From positions 4,278,001 through 4,342,000 of the forward strand of contig NZ_CP015596.1 in NCBI RefSeq assembly GCF_001644575.1: a stretch of 64,000 bases of DNA, read 5' to 3'. The translations under genes were made by a program, and so were the position numbers. Position 1 is the first letter of the stretch. Each line of letters opens with the position of its first letter. The notes beneath the pieces are model-generated. The model was not told the DNA's origin, did not search any database, and worked only from the letters and a program-made list of their open reading frames with translations. This document shows, piece by piece, positions 20,275 through 31,707 of the stretch. Source of the stretch: Mycobacterium adipatum (GTDB lineage: Bacteria; Actinomycetota; Actinomycetes; Mycobacteriales; Mycobacteriaceae).

Positions 20275-21465
20275 ATGGCCACGTCGTCGATCAGCACCGC
20301 GCGGCGGTGGTCCATGCTGGTGATCGCCCTGACAGCGACCACGTGCGCCAACGTGTTCATCAACGGCGCCGCGTTCCTCATCCCCACCCTGCACAGCGAG
20401 CGCGGCGTCGACCTGGCTGCGGCGGGACTGCTCTCGGCCATGCCGAGCTTCGGGCTTGTTCTCACGCTCATCGCCTGGGGATGGCTGGTGGACCGGGTCG
20501 GCGAGCGACTGGTCCTCACCGTCGGCTCGGCGCTGACCGCCGCGTTCGCCTTCGGCGCCGCCTCGGTGCACTCGCTGTTCGCCGTCGGCGCGTTCCTGCT
20601 ACTGGGCGGGATGGCCGCCGCCAGCAGCAACTCGGCGAGCGGGCGGGTCGTGGTCGGCTGGTTCCCGCCGCACCAGCGCGGCCTGGCCATGGGTATCCGG
20701 CAGACCGCGACCCCACTCGGTGTCGGCCTGGGCGCGCTGGTGATCCCCCGGGTCGCCGAGAGCCAGGGCGTGGCGACCGCCTTGCTGTTTCCCGCGGCGG
20801 TATGCGTGCTGTCCGCGGTGATCTGCGCCGTCGGCGTCCTCGATCCGCCTCGGCCGCCCCGCGCCGAGGCGCCGGCCGAGCACCTCGCCAATCCGTATCG
20901 CGGATCGTCGATGTTGTGGCGCATCCACGCGGTCTCGGTCCTGCTGGTGATCCCGCAAGGCTTCTTGTGGACCTTCACGTTGGTCTGGCTGATGACCGAG
21001 CGTGGCTGGTCGGCGGCCTCGGCCGGCACCCTGGTGACCGTCGCCCAGGTACTGGGTGCCGGCGGCCGGATCGCCGCCGGCCGGTGGTCCGATCTCGTCG
21101 GATCGCGGCTTCGGCCCATCCGTTCCATCGCCGCCGCCGCCGCGGTGACGATGGCGCTACTCGCTCTCACCGACCTGCTGGACTCTCCGGCGAGCATCGT
21201 CCTGATGGTCGTCGCGGCCGTGGTGACGGTGTCCGACAACGGGTTGGCGTTCACCGCCATCGCCGAGATTGCGGGCCCGTTCTGGAGCGGGCGCGCGCTG
21301 GGGACCCAGAACACCAGCCAACATCTCGCGACCGCCATCGGGTCGCCGCTGTTCGGCGGACTGATCGCACTCGCCGGCTTCCCGGTCGCCTTCGCGATAT
21401 GTGCACTGTGCCCGTTGGCGGCGTTCCCGTTGGTGCCCACCGAGCCCCGTCCGCTCGCCAAATAG
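20275..21465 (+). CDS. Major facilitator superfamily transporter
   Basis: A 12-helix MFS permease of about 396 residues. The loop 2-3 signature GWLVDRVGERLVLTVGS is present and the second half repeats the pattern with GRWSDLVGSRL. Conserved glycines and the RQTATPLGVGLGALV segment suit an antiporter-like helix. The substrate cannot be told from sequence; relatives are annotated as drug or organic-acid exporters. The start is uncertain: ATG 20275 (MATSSIST) was preferred over ATG 20248, which lies inside the operator-like palindrome. Its equivalent sits beside leuB in M. tuberculosis. Confidence 0.87.
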   Translation: MATSSISTARRWSMLVIALTATTCANVFINGAAFLIPTLHSERGVDLAAAGLLSAMPSFGLVLTLIAWGWLVDRVGERLVLTVGSALTAAFAFGAASVHSLFAVGAFLLLGGMAAASSNSASGRVVVGWFPPHQRGLAMGIRQTATPLGVGLGALVIPRVAESQGVATALLFPAAVCVLSAVICAVGVLDPPRPPRAEAPAEHLANPYRGSSMLWRIHAVSVLLVIPQGFLWTFTLVWLMTERGWSAASAGTLVTVAQVLGAGGRIAAGRWSDLVGSRLRPIRSIAAAAAVTMALLALTDLLDSPASIVLMVVAAVVTVSDNGLAFTAIAEIAGPFWSGRALGTQNTSQHLATAIGSPLFGGLIALAGFPVAFAICALCPLAAFPLVPTEPRPLAK

Positions 21466-21609
21466 CACATCTCAGAACAACTCTCAGCGCCACCTCGAGG
21501 TCCGCCGCTGTGGTGACCATCACGGCAACACGGCTTGTCGTCGCCCGGCCGAGGCTGCAGAATCGACATGCACATTGGATCTATTCCAGATTTTAAGGAG
21601 TACCGGACG

Positions 21610-22197
21610 ATGCCCTTGTTGACGATCGGCGACCAATTCCCCTCTTACGACCTGACCGCCGTCATCGGTGGTGATCTCAGCAAGGTCGATGCGAAGAAGC
21701 CCGATGACTACTTCACCCGGGTCACCAGCTCCGACCATGACGGCAAATGGCGCATCATCTTCTTCTGGCCCAAGGATTTCACCTTCGTCTGCCCCACCGA
21801 GATCGCGGCATTCGGCAAGTTGAACGAGGATTTCGAGGATCGTGACGCCGCGGTGCTCGGCGTCTCGGTGGACAACGAGTTCGTGCACTTCCAGTGGCGC
21901 GCACAGCATGACGACCTCAAGAAGTTGCCCTTCCCGATGGTGTCGGATCTCAAGCGTGAACTCGTCACGGCGACCGGTGTGCTCAACGCCGACGGCGTGG
22001 CCGACCGTGCCACCTTCATCGTCGATCCGAACAACGAGATCCAGTTCGTGTCCGTCACCGCCGGCTCGGTCGGCCGCAACGTCGAGGAGGTGCTGCGGGT
22101 ACTCGACGCGCTGCAGTCCGACGAACTGTGCGCCTGCAACTGGCGCAAGGGCGACCCGACGATCGACGCCGGCGAACTACTGGCCGAAGCGGTCTGA
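21610..22197 (+). CDS. ahpC: Alkyl hydroperoxide reductase C (peroxiredoxin)
   Basis: A 195-residue 2-Cys peroxiredoxin that reduces peroxides and peroxynitrite. The peroxidatic Cys61 is in [13 protein letters not shown], and the C-terminal ELCACNW gives Cys174 and Cys176, the three-cysteine arrangement of mycobacterial AhpC. AAGGAG lies about 11 nt upstream of ATG 21610. An upstream in-frame extension to 21535 has no family similarity. The stop codon overlaps the ahpD start (TGATG), so the two are translationally coupled. No oxyR gene is next to it. Confidence 0.97.
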   Translation: MPLLTIGDQFPSYDLTAVIGGDLSKVDAKKPDDYFTRVTSSDHDGKWRIIFFWPKDFTFVCPTEIAAFGKLNEDFEDRDAAVLGVSVDNEFVHFQWRAQHDDLKKLPFPMVSDLKRELVTATGVLNADGVADRATFIVDPNNEIQFVSVTAGSVGRNVEEVLRVLDALQSDELCACNWRKGDPTIDAGELLAEAV

Positions 22198-22733
22198 TGA
22201 GCCTCGACAACATCAAAGACGCGCTGCCCGAATACGCCAAGGACCTCAAACTGAACCTGGGCACCATCGCCCGCACCACCGAGCTCACCGAGCAGCAACT
22301 GTGGGGTGCACTGGTGGCCACCGCTTCGGCCACCAAATCCCAACGGCTGCTTCGTGAGATCGCCGAGGATGCGCTCGACGTGCTGTCCGGCGAGGCCTAC
22401 AACGCCGCCCTCGGCGCGGCCGCCATCATGGGCATGAACAATGTGTTCTATCGCACCAAGGGACAGCTCGACGGTCGCTACGACGATCTGCGGGCGGGCC
22501 TGCGGATGAACATCATCGCCAATCCCGGTGTCGAGAAGACCGATTTCGAGCTGTGGTCGCTGGCCGTATCGGCGATCAACGGCTGCGGGCACTGCCTGGC
22601 CGCGCACGAGTCGGTGTTGCGCGATGCCGGAGTGGACCGCACCGTGATCTTCGAGGCTATCCGGTTGGCCTCCATCGTCGCCGGTGTGGCCCAGGCGTTG
22701 TCGACGGCGGACGCGCTCGCGGCGGTCTCCTAG
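22197..22733 (+). CDS. ahpD: Alkyl hydroperoxide reductase D (AhpD)
   Basis: Thioredoxin-like disulfide reductase that, with lipoamide, recycles AhpC in mycobacteria. The active site [14 protein letters not shown] places Cys130, Cys133 and His137 exactly as in M. tuberculosis AhpD. The product has 178 residues. Its ATG overlaps the ahpC stop by one nucleotide. The gene ends at a long near-perfect hairpin shared with the convergent membrane-protein gene. Confidence 0.97.
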   Translation: MSLDNIKDALPEYAKDLKLNLGTIARTTELTEQQLWGALVATASATKSQRLLREIAEDALDVLSGEAYNAALGAAAIMGMNNVFYRTKGQLDGRYDDLRAGLRMNIIANPGVEKTDFELWSLAVSAINGCGHCLAAHESVLRDAGVDRTVIFEAIRLASIVAGVAQALSTADALAAVS

Positions 22734-22736
22734 CGC

Positions 22737-22792
22737 GAGCAGACACAAAGGGCCGCTTTTCCGGGTGGAATTGCGGCCCTTTGCGTCTGCTC
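22737..22792. terminator. Bidirectional hairpin after ahpD
   Basis: Arms 22737-22756 and 22773-22792 match at 19 of 20 positions around a 16-nt loop, which itself can pair TTCC with GGAA. It fills the whole gap between the convergent ahpD and membrane-protein genes, so it probably ends transcription from both sides. Confidence 0.82.
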
Positions 22793-22793
22793 G

Positions 22794-23381
22794 TCAGGTC
22801 GGGTGCCGCCGCCCGATCAGCAGCGCCGCGCTCAGAAAGCACAGCGCCCCGACGAAGGTGCCCAGATTCGCCAGCGGCTGGTCCACCGTGGCTCCGGTCT
22901 TGAGCACGAACGCCGCCACCGCCGATATCCCGAACGCGATACAACCAATCAGGTTGATCCAGCCCGCCTGCCAGTCCACCGATCTCGGTGACCACCAGCC
23001 GACCACCATCACCGCCAGCACCCCGCTGATCAGGAACGCCAACGAACCCGTCGCATCCGGAGCCCACACCTCGCGCCGCTCGGCATGGACGGTGTGCGCC
23101 CACACCGATGCCCCGGTGCTGACATTGAACAGGACGGTGCCCGCGAACTGGACGGCCGCCGACCACCAGCCGAGACCGCGGTCGGATCCGCGGTCGGCTT
23201 CGGAGAGTGCCAGTTGCATCCACGCGGCCGTGGTGAAGAACCACGATCCGATGAAACACAGCCCGTCGGCGGCACCGGAGCCGATCGACGCGGCCAGTCC
23301 CGGGACCGTCGCGATCGCGAAGAACGCCGAACCGATCGCGAACAGCCGGAACTGCCGACTCAGCGTCGCGACGGCGGCCAC
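22794..23381 (-). CDS. Conserved membrane protein (about six TM segments)
   Basis: Integral membrane protein of 195 residues, function unknown. Hydrophobic segments include FRLFAIGSAFFAIATVPGL, CFIGSWFFTTAAWMQLAL, GWWSAAVQFAGTVLFNVS, GSLAFLISGVLAVMVVGWW, GWINLIGCIAFGISAVAAF and LGTFVGALCFLSAALLIG, giving about six helices. A loose likeness to YrhK-type membrane domains (repeated Gly/Phe/Trp pairs) is noted but not firm. The GTG start at 23381 lies 5 nt after the leuB stop, so it is probably the last gene of a serA-leuB unit. The open frame runs back into leuB but the extension is a shadow. Confidence 0.75.
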   Translation of the reverse strand: MAAVATLSRQFRLFAIGSAFFAIATVPGLAASIGSGAADGLCFIGSWFFTTAAWMQLALSEADRGSDRGLGWWSAAVQFAGTVLFNVSTGASVWAHTVHAERREVWAPDATGSLAFLISGVLAVMVVGWWSPRSVDWQAGWINLIGCIAFGISAVAAFVLKTGATVDQPLANLGTFVGALCFLSAALLIGRRHPT

Positions 23382-23386
23382 CCGCG

Positions 23387-24409
23387 TTACAGCAGCGACA
23401 GGATCCGGTCGCCGACCGCAGTGGTCGACAGCTTGGCCTCGCCCCGGCTCGCCAGGTGCGCGGAGACCGCGTTGTCCACCCTCGCCGCGGCGGCGTCCTC
23501 GCCGACATGGGAGAGCAGCAGCGCCACGCTCATCACCGCGGCCGTCGGGTCGGCAATACCCTGGCCGGCGATATCGGGTGCGCTGCCGTGCACCGGCTCG
23601 AACATCGACGGATTGGTGCGCGTCGCATCGATATTGCCGCTGGCGGCCAGCCCGATACCGCCGCACACCGCCGCCGACAGGTCGGTGATGATGTCGCCGA
23701 ACAGGTTGTCGGTGACGATGACGTCGAATCGTCCCGGGTCGGTGACCATGTGAATGGTCGCGGCGTCGATGTGCTGGTAGGCCACCTCGACGTCGGGGTA
23801 GGCCACCCCCACCTCGGCCACCACCCGGGCCCACAGGCTGCCCGCGAAGGTCAGCACATTGGTCTTGTGCACCAGCGTCAGGTGCTTGCGGCGGTTCTGC
23901 GCGCGGGCGAACGCATCGCGCACGACGCGTTCCACGCCGAAGGCGGTGTTCACACTCACCTCGGTGGCCACCTCGTGCGGTGTGCCGACCCGCAGCGCGC
24001 CACCGTTACCGGTGTAGGGACCCTCGGTGCCCTCGCGGACCACGACGAAGTCGATGCCGGTCACACCCGAGAGCGGGCTGGTGACACCGGGATACAGCCG
24101 GCCGGGACGCAGGTTGACGTGGTGGTCCAGGGCGAAGCGCAACTTGAGCAGCAGACCGCGCTCCAGCACTCCGCTGGGCACCGACGGATCGCCGATCGCG
24201 CCGAGCAGGATGGCGTCATAGCCACGCAACTCTTCGATGGTCTCCTCGGTGAGCAACTCGCCCGAGGCGTGATACCGCCGCGCTCCCAGGTCGTACTCGG
24301 TGCGCTCCACACCGGGCAGCACCGCATCGAGGACGCGGAGCGCCTGCTCGATGACCTCCGGCCCGATGCCGTCACCGGCGATGACGGCCAATTTATTGAG
24401 AGATGTCAT
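23387..24409 (-). CDS. leuB: 3-isopropylmalate dehydrogenase
   Basis: Oxidatively decarboxylates 3-isopropylmalate in leucine synthesis (NAD+). The 340-residue protein has the family landmarks [64 protein letters not shown] and [23 protein letters not shown], with [19 protein letters not shown] near the end. Its ATG overlaps the serA stop by 4 nt (ATGA), so it is translationally coupled to serA. Confidence 0.97.
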   Translation of the reverse strand: MTSLNKLAVIAGDGIGPEVIEQALRVLDAVLPGVERTEYDLGARRYHASGELLTEETIEELRGYDAILLGAIGDPSVPSGVLERGLLLKLRFALDHHVNLRPGRLYPGVTSPLSGVTGIDFVVVREGTEGPYTGNGGALRVGTPHEVATEVSVNTAFGVERVVRDAFARAQNRRKHLTLVHKTNVLTFAGSLWARVVAEVGVAYPDVEVAYQHIDAATIHMVTDPGRFDVIVTDNLFGDIITDLSAAVCGGIGLAASGNIDATRTNPSMFEPVHGSAPDIAGQGIADPTAAVMSVALLLSHVGEDAAAARVDNAVSAHLASRGEAKLSTTAVGDRILSLL

Positions 24410-25992
24410 GACAGATCGACCACTTCCAGTGTGGTGGCGCCGACCGCCGAGGCGATCGCGGCGCGCACCTCCTCGGGCACATCGGTATCCAGGCGCAGCA
24501 TCACGGTGGCGCTCTCACCGCTGGCATCCTGGCTCATCTGGGCGGCCAGGATGTTGACCTCGGCGCCACCGAGCAGGGTGCCGATCTTGCCGAGCGCGCC
24601 GGGCTGATCGGTGTAGTTGACGATGAGGTTGTAACCCTCGGCGCGCAGGTCCAGGTTGCGACCGTTGATCTGCACGATCTTCTCGACCAGCTGCGGGCCC
24701 GACAAGGTACCGGCCACGTTGAGCGCGCCCCCGTCGGCGTAGACCGCGCGGACATCCACGACGCTGCGATGGTTGGGGCTCTCGCTGGCCGTGCTGATCT
24801 CGGCGGTCACCCCGCGGTCCTTGGCCAGCGCCGGGGCATTGACGAAGGTCACCTGCTCGTCGACGACCGCGGAGAACAGGCCCCGCAACGCCGAGAGCCG
24901 CAGGATCTCAACATCTTCGGACGCCAGTTCACCGCGGACCTGCACGGTCAGCGACACCGGCGCAGATTCGGCGAGCGAGCCGACCAGCAGGCCGAGCTTG
25001 CGGACCAGGTCCAGCCAGGGCGCCACCTCCTCGCCGACGGCTCCCCCGCCGACGTTCACGGCGTCGGGCACGAATTCACCGGCCAGCGCCAATTTCACGC
25101 TGGCGGCGACATCGGTGCCGGCCCGGTCCTGCGCCTCGGCGGTCGAGGCGCCCAGGTGCGGGGTCACCACGACCTGCGGCAGCTCGAAGAGCGGGCTGTC
25201 GGTGCAGGGCTCGGTGGAGAAGACGTCCAGACCCGCGGCGCGGACATGCCCGCTGGTGATCGCATCGGCCAGGGCCTGCTCGTCGATCAGACCGCCACGC
25301 GCGGCGTTGACGATGATGACGCCGGGCTTGGTCTTGGCGAGGTTCTCCTTGCCGAGCAGCCCCGCGGTCTCCTTGGTCTTGGGCAGGTGCACCGAGATGA
25401 AGTCCGCACGGCTCAGCAGCTCGTCGAGGCTGAGCAGTTCGATCCCGATCTGCGCGGCCCGCGCCGTGGACACGTAGGGGTCGTACGCGACGACGTGGGT
25501 GCCGAATGCGGCCAGCCGCGCGGCGACCAGCTGGCCGATCCGGCCCAGGCCGACCACGCCGACGGTCTTGCCGAAGATCTCGGTGCCCGAGAACGACGAC
25601 CGCTTCCAGGTGTGCGCACGCAGCGTGGCGTCGGCGGCCGGGACCTGGCGCGCGGCCGACAGCAGCAGCGCCAGCGCGTGCTCGGCGGCGCTGTGGATAT
25701 TAGAGGTCGGGGCGTTGACCACCAGCACGCCGCGGGCGGTGGCCGCGTCGACGTCGACATTGTCCAGGCCGACGCCGGCGCGCGCGACGATCTTGAGCTT
25801 GGGCGCGGCGGCGATGACCTCGGCGTCCACCGTGGTCGCCGAGCGCACCAGCAGCGCGTCCGCGTCGGCGACGGCCTCCAGCAGCTTCGGACGGTCCGGG
25901 CCGTCCACCCAGCGGACCTCGACCTGGTCGCCGAGGGCGGCGACGGTCGACTCGGCAAGCTTGTCGGCGATCAGTACAACGGGAAGACTCAC
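24406..25992 (-). CDS. serA: D-3-phosphoglycerate dehydrogenase
   Basis: First step of serine synthesis, 528 residues, the length of M. tuberculosis SerA1. Domains in order: substrate- and NAD-binding domains ([27 protein letters not shown] with the catalytic Arg; [16 protein letters not shown] with the catalytic His), the mycobacterial intervening ASB domain (about 320-450) and a C-terminal ACT domain ([22 protein letters not shown]) for serine feedback. GTG 25992 gives [20 protein letters not shown], the conserved N-terminus, and TAGGCT lies 8 nt upstream. It is divergent from the FAD oxidoreductase and coupled to leuB. Confidence 0.97.
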   Translation of the reverse strand: MSLPVVLIADKLAESTVAALGDQVEVRWVDGPDRPKLLEAVADADALLVRSATTVDAEVIAAAPKLKIVARAGVGLDNVDVDAATARGVLVVNAPTSNIHSAAEHALALLLSAARQVPAADATLRAHTWKRSSFSGTEIFGKTVGVVGLGRIGQLVAARLAAFGTHVVAYDPYVSTARAAQIGIELLSLDELLSRADFISVHLPKTKETAGLLGKENLAKTKPGVIIVNAARGGLIDEQALADAITSGHVRAAGLDVFSTEPCTDSPLFELPQVVVTPHLGASTAEAQDRAGTDVAASVKLALAGEFVPDAVNVGGGAVGEEVAPWLDLVRKLGLLVGSLAESAPVSLTVQVRGELASEDVEILRLSALRGLFSAVVDEQVTFVNAPALAKDRGVTAEISTASESPNHRSVVDVRAVYADGGALNVAGTLSGPQLVEKIVQINGRNLDLRAEGYNLIVNYTDQPGALGKIGTLLGGAEVNILAAQMSQDASGESATVMLRLDTDVPEEVRAAIASAVGATTLEVVDLS

Positions 25993-26051
25993 GGCGCTAC
26001 AGCCTAGTGCGTGCCCCCGCGCGCCCGACACGCCACGTGCGGTCGACGGCG

Positions 26052-27500
26052 ATGCTGTCTACTGGAGTGGTGGACGTCACCATCGTCGGAAGCGGCCCCA
26101 ACGGGCTGACCGCAGCCGTCATCCTCGCCCGGGCCGGATTGTCGGTGCGTGTCATCGAGGCACAGACCACGGCGGGAGGTGGCGCACGCACCGTGGCCGA
26201 CCCGGAGTTCGACGGCGTCAGCCACGACATCTGTTCGGCCGTGCACCCGCTGGCGCTGGCGTCACCGTTCTTCGCCGCCTATGACCTGCAGGCCCGTGGT
26301 GTGCGGTTGTCGGTGCCCGAGATCTCCTACGGCAACCCGATGCCGGACGGCCCCGCCGCGATCGGCTACCGCGATATCGAACGCACCGCGGCCGAACTGT
26401 CCGACGGTGCTTCCTGGCGGCGGCTGCTGGGACCGCTGGCCGCCGACTGTGACGGGGTGGTCGGGTTGCTGCTCGGCGACAAGCGTTCGCTGCCGCCGTC
26501 GATCACCGCGGCGCTCAAGGTGGCACCCAGACTGCTGACCCAGGGCAGCCCACTGTGGGGCGCGTTGCGCGGCGAGGACGCCCGCGCTTTGTTCACCGGT
26601 GTTGCCGCGCACACGATTTCGACGATGCCGTCACTGGTGTCGTCGGGCGCCGGTCTGATGCTGGCAACACTCGGGCACGCGGTTGGCTGGCCGATTCCGG
26701 TCGGCGGATCACAGGCCATCCCCGATGCGCTGATCGCCGATCTGCTCGACCACGGCGGCGAACTCGTGCTCGGCGAGGAGGTCACCACAGCCCCGGGCGG
26801 GGTCGTGCTCTATGACACCTCGCCCACCGCGCTGCTGTCCATCTACGGCTCGTCACTGCCATCGAAGTACGCAAAAGCCTTGCAGCGCTACACGTATGGC
26901 CCCGGGATCGCCAAGGTCGACTTTGTGCTCTCCGGTGAAATCCCCTGGCGTGATGCCCGGCTGGCCCAGGCCCCGACGCTGCACCTGGGCGGCAGCCGAT
27001 CTCAGATGGCGCTGGCCGAGAAGCAGATCGCCGCCGGCCGGCATGCCGAGTGGCCGATGGTGCTGGCGGCGCTGCCGCATATCGCCGACCCGGGCCGCGT
27101 CGACGCCCGGGGCCGACGGCCACTGTGGGCATATGCCCACGTGCCGTCGGGTTCGACGGTGGACATGGCCGAGGCCGTCACCGACATCTTCGAACGGTTC
27201 GCTCCCGGATTCCGCGATCTCGTGCTGGCCGTGCGCAGCGTGCCCGCCGCGCGACTCTCCGAGCACAACGCCAACCTGGTCGGCGGCGATATCGGCGTCG
27301 GCGGTAACAACATGCGCAGCGCGATCGCCGGCCCCACCCCGCGCTGGAATCCGTGGTCCACCCCGATCCCGAAGGCCTACCTGTGTTCCTCGGCAGCACC
27401 GCCCGGCGGCGGGGTACACGGCATGGCCGGTTTCTACGCCGCGCGGACCGTGCTGAAACGCGAGTTCGGCATCCGGGAATTGCCCGACCTCGCGCCCTGA
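26052..27500 (+). CDS. FAD-dependent oxidoreductase (phytoene dehydrogenase-like)
   Basis: A 482-residue flavoprotein of the NAD(P)/FAD-dependent amine-oxidase/phytoene-desaturase-like group. The N-terminal dinucleotide motif is VTIVGSGPNGLTAAVILARAG followed by VIEAQTTAGGGARTV, and the C-terminal FAD segment includes PGGGVHGMAGFYAARTVL. The substrate is unknown. ATG 26052 is used; GTG 26067 or 26070 just before VDVTIVG are alternatives. It is divergent from serA and its equivalent keeps this place in M. tuberculosis. No signal peptide. Confidence 0.87.
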   Translation: MLSTGVVDVTIVGSGPNGLTAAVILARAGLSVRVIEAQTTAGGGARTVADPEFDGVSHDICSAVHPLALASPFFAAYDLQARGVRLSVPEISYGNPMPDGPAAIGYRDIERTAAELSDGASWRRLLGPLAADCDGVVGLLLGDKRSLPPSITAALKVAPRLLTQGSPLWGALRGEDARALFTGVAAHTISTMPSLVSSGAGLMLATLGHAVGWPIPVGGSQAIPDALIADLLDHGGELVLGEEVTTAPGGVVLYDTSPTALLSIYGSSLPSKYAKALQRYTYGPGIAKVDFVLSGEIPWRDARLAQAPTLHLGGSRSQMALAEKQIAAGRHAEWPMVLAALPHIADPGRVDARGRRPLWAYAHVPSGSTVDMAEAVTDIFERFAPGFRDLVLAVRSVPAARLSEHNANLVGGDIGVGGNNMRSAIAGPTPRWNPWSTPIPKAYLCSSAAPPGGGVHGMAGFYAARTVLKREFGIRELPDLAP

Positions 27501-27534
27501 GTGAAAGCCGGCGACGGTGGGTACCCCACGGACC

Positions 27535-27960
27535 ATGGCGGATCTCGACGAAGCGCATGCCCGCCCGCACGGCACCTCCGACGACACCGTGGAAGCCGTC
27601 GGCAAGGTGTCCGAGGCCCTGGAGTACGTCGAGCGGGCGCGCGGGCATCTGTATTCGTTTCACCAACTGATGGGGCATGCCGACCTGCTGCTCGGCGAGG
27701 CTGCCGACGCGCTGCGTGACGCCGGGCACCCCGAGGTCGCTGACCGGCTCACCGAGGACATGGTCGGCCGCAACGTCATTCGCGGCCGGTGGACGTTCCA
27801 GGTGGTCGAGGAATTCGACGATGACTACTGGTCGCGGCTGCGTGAGCACGAGAAGCGGGTCCGCGACGAACTGATGGACGGCAAGCGCCACGTGTTCGAG
27901 GCCGAGATGAAGGCAGACCGCCGCACCAAGGGCCGCGACGGCCACGAGGCGACGCCGTAG
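27535..27960 (+). CDS. Conserved hypothetical protein
   Basis: Not recognised beyond being a conserved actinobacterial type. The 141-residue product is acidic, mostly helical, and rich in charged residues (ALEYVERARGHLYSFHQLMG, then HADLLLGEAADALRDAGH and FDDDYWSRLREHEKRVRDEL). Histidines and acidic residues could bind metal, but no known motif is present. Either ATG 27535 or in-frame GTG 27517 may be the start. It follows the FAD oxidoreductase by about 34 nt and probably shares its transcript, which would end at the palindrome 27964-28014. Confidence 0.7.
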   Translation: MADLDEAHARPHGTSDDTVEAVGKVSEALEYVERARGHLYSFHQLMGHADLLLGEAADALRDAGHPEVADRLTEDMVGRNVIRGRWTFQVVEEFDDDYWSRLREHEKRVRDELMDGKRHVFEAEMKADRRTKGRDGHEATP

Positions 27961-27963
27961 CCG

Positions 27964-28014
27964 CGATTTGTGGAGTCTTAGCCGCAATGAGTACGGCTAA
28001 GACTCCACAAATCG
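27964..28014. terminator. Perfect 21-bp palindrome between convergent genes
   Basis: Arms 27964-27984 and 27994-28014 are perfect 21-bp inverted repeats around a 9-nt loop. They occupy nearly the whole gap between the hypothetical gene and the ilvC stop codon, which begins at the next base. The stem is not especially GC-rich and lacks a T-run. Confidence 0.82.
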
Positions 28015-29575
<1,561 letters not shown>

Positions 29576-29576
<1 letters not shown>

Positions 29577-31426
29577 CAGGCGTGCCCTTCCTCGGAATCG
29601 AACAGCGGGCGGATACCGCGCGCAGCCTGGATCTCGTCATTGCTGGTGCCGGCGGCGACCATCGGCCACACCTGCGCATCGGCGCCGACGATGAAGTCGA
29701 TCACCACGGGCCGGTCGTTGATGGCACGCGCCTGGTTGATGACGTCCTCGACGTCTTCGGCACGCTCACAACGCAATCCGACACAACCCAGCGCCTCGGC
29801 CAGCTTCACGAAATCGGGGATCCGGTGGCTGTGGGTGGACAGGTTGGTCTGGCTGTAGCGCTCCTCGTAGAACAGCGTCTGCCACTGGCGCACCATGCCC
29901 AGGTTGCCGTTGTTGATCAGCGCGACCTTGATGGGCGCCCCCTCCAGGGCGCAGGTGGCCAGCTCCTGATTGGTCATCTGGAAGCAACCGTCACCGTCGA
30001 TGGCCCAGACCTCGGCCTCCGGGCGAGCAAACTTGGCCCCCATCGCGGCCGGGATCGCGTAGCCCATAGTGCCCAGACCGCCGGAGTTCAGCCACGTCTT
30101 GGGGTTCTCGTACTTCACGAACTGCGCGGCCCACATCTGGTGCTGGCCGACGCCGGCGACGTAGAGCGCCTCCGGTCCGGCGATCTGGCCGAGCTTCTCG
30201 ATGACGTACTCGGGGCTCAGGCTGCCGTCGCTCTGCGGACCGTAGCTCAGCGGGTAGGTCGCCTTGATGCTGGACAGGTACTCCCACCAGTTGCCCAGCT
30301 CCAGCGACGCCGCGGTGACGTTCTCCCGGCGCAGTATCTCCAGCAGATCGCGGATGACGTTGCGCACATCGCCCACGATCGGCACATCGGCGTGCCGGTT
30401 CTTACCGATCTCGGCGGGGTCGATATCGGCGTGGATCACCTTGGCCTCGGGCGCGAAGGAGTCCAGCTTGCCGGTGACCCGATCATCGAACCGGGTGCCC
30501 AGCGCGATCAGCAGATCGCTCTTCTGCAGCGCGGCCACCGCCGAGACGGTGCCGTGCATACCGGGCATACCCATGTGCTGCGGGTGGCTGTCGGGGAATG
30601 CGCCGCGGGCCATCAGGGTCGTGACGACCGGGATACCGGTCAACTGAGCCAGTTCCATCAGTTCTTCGGTGGCCTCGCCACGGATGACGCCGCCGCCGAC
30701 ATAGAGCACCGGCTTGCGTGCCTCGGCGATCAGTTTGGCGGCCTCGCGCACCTGACGGCTGTGCGGTTTGGTGTTGGGCTTGTATCCCGGCAGATCCATC
30801 ACCGGCGGCCAGGAGAACGTGCACTCACCCTGCAGGATGTCCTTCGGGACGTCGACGAGGACCGCGCCGGGCCGCCCGGACTGGGCGATGTGGAAGGCCT
30901 CGGCGATCACCCGCGGGATGTCATCGCCCGAACGCACCAGGAAGTTGTGCTTGGTGACCGGCATGGTCATGCCGGTGATATCGGCTTCCTGGAACGCGTC
31001 GGTGCCGATCAGCGACCGCCCGACCTGCCCGGTGATGGCCACCACCGGGATGGAGTCCATCTGGGCGTCGGCCAGCGGGGTCACCAGGTTGGTGGCACCC
31101 GGGCCCGAGGTCGCCATCATGACCCCGACCTTGCCGGTGGCGTGGGCGTAACCGCTGGCGGCATGTCCGGCGCCCTGCTCGTGGCGGACCAGAACGTGCC
31201 GCAGCTTCTCGGAGTCATAGAGCGGGTCATACACCGGCAGCACGGCTCCCCCGGGGATGCCGAAGATCACCTCCACACCGATCTCTTCCAGCGACCGCAC
31301 AACCGACTGGGCGCCAGTCATCTGTTGCGGGGCAACGACATTGGCCTTCGACTGCGCCTTGGCCGGGGCCTGGACGCCATTCCCGCGCGGGGTGGACTCC
31401 GGCGGACGCGTGGTGGGTGCGCTCAC
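29576..31426 (-). CDS. ilvB: Acetolactate synthase large subunit
   Basis: TPP-dependent acetohydroxyacid synthase, first common step of branched-chain amino acid synthesis. The 616-residue protein shows [18 protein letters not shown], the catalytic Glu in [23 protein letters not shown]/herbicide-site region [20 protein letters not shown], and the TPP/Mg motif [16 protein letters not shown]...NNGN. The GTG start at 31426 is preceded by GAGGAAAAA. Expression is very likely set by the leader peptide and terminator at 31479-31607. Confidence 0.97.
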
Positions 31427-31478
31427 TTTTTCCTCATTGATTCGGGTTGATCTTCAGGTTGTGACGTTCGGTGACAGC

Positions 31479-31516
31479 AAAAAACCCCCGTCAGCGGAGT
31501 CCGCTGTACGAGGGTT
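31479..31516 (-). terminator. Attenuator terminator upstream of ilvB
   Basis: On the minus strand the stem AACCCTCGT-(A bulge)-CAGCGG pairs with CCGCTGACGGGGGTT across a 3-nt loop and is followed by a run of T (minus strand of 31479-31484). It lies 52 nt before the ilvB start and after the leader peptide stop, the standard place for an amino-acid attenuator. Confidence 0.88.
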
Positions 31517-31577
31517 GGCGCGTCGATGCTGTTGGCTAAGCCCGGCAGAGAGCTAGCGCGGCATCAACGCGCCAACC
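31513..31577 (-). promoter_or_regulatory. Antiterminator stem of the ilvB leader
   Basis: Arms at 31561-31577 and 31513-31529 pair over 17 positions with a single G-U wobble. The second arm includes 31513-31516, which are also needed for the terminator stem, so the two structures exclude each other. The first arm lies inside the leader peptide codons that follow the Leu-Val-Val-Ile run. Confidence 0.8.
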
Positions 31578-31607
31578 AATTACTACGAGCTTGTCCGGGG
31601 TGTGCAT
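31536..31607 (-). CDS. ilvB leader peptide
   Basis: A 23-codon ORF starting ATG at 31607 and ending TAG at 31536-31538. The peptide begins MHTPDKLVVIGWRV and later has two more Leu. Leu-Val-Val-Ile are read from CTC, GTA, GTA and ATT; GTA, ATT and the later CTA are rare codons in this GC-rich genome, which suits ribosome stalling when branched-chain aminoacyl-tRNAs are scarce. It is followed by mutually exclusive stems and a T-tailed terminator before ilvB. It is too short for routine gene callers. Confidence 0.85.
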   Translation of the reverse strand: MHTPDKLVVIGWRVDAALALCRA

Positions 31608-31615
31608 AGCACCTG

Positions 31616-31645
31616 ACGGTAGCCGCCGCACTGCTCAAAGGTCAA
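31616..31645 (-). promoter_or_regulatory. ilvB leader promoter
   Basis: Minus-strand -35 TTGACC (31640-31645) and -10 TACCGT (31616-31621) are 18 bp apart. The -10 ends 8 nt before the leader-peptide ATG, so the leader mRNA has almost no 5' untranslated part. Confidence 0.75.
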
Positions 31646-31707
31646 ATTGCCGCCGGCGGGCGCCCTGGGGGAACGGCCGGTCACACCCGCGATGAGAAGA
31701 TGTCGGG

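Noticed and set aside
19890..21575. A 561-codon minus-strand frame opposite the MFS gene
   Set aside because: Shadow that also runs into the FAH gene in another frame; low-complexity Arg/Ser/Thr product.
21466..21609. OxyR binding site upstream of ahpC
   Set aside because: No convincing ATAG-N7-CTAT-type pattern could be seen.
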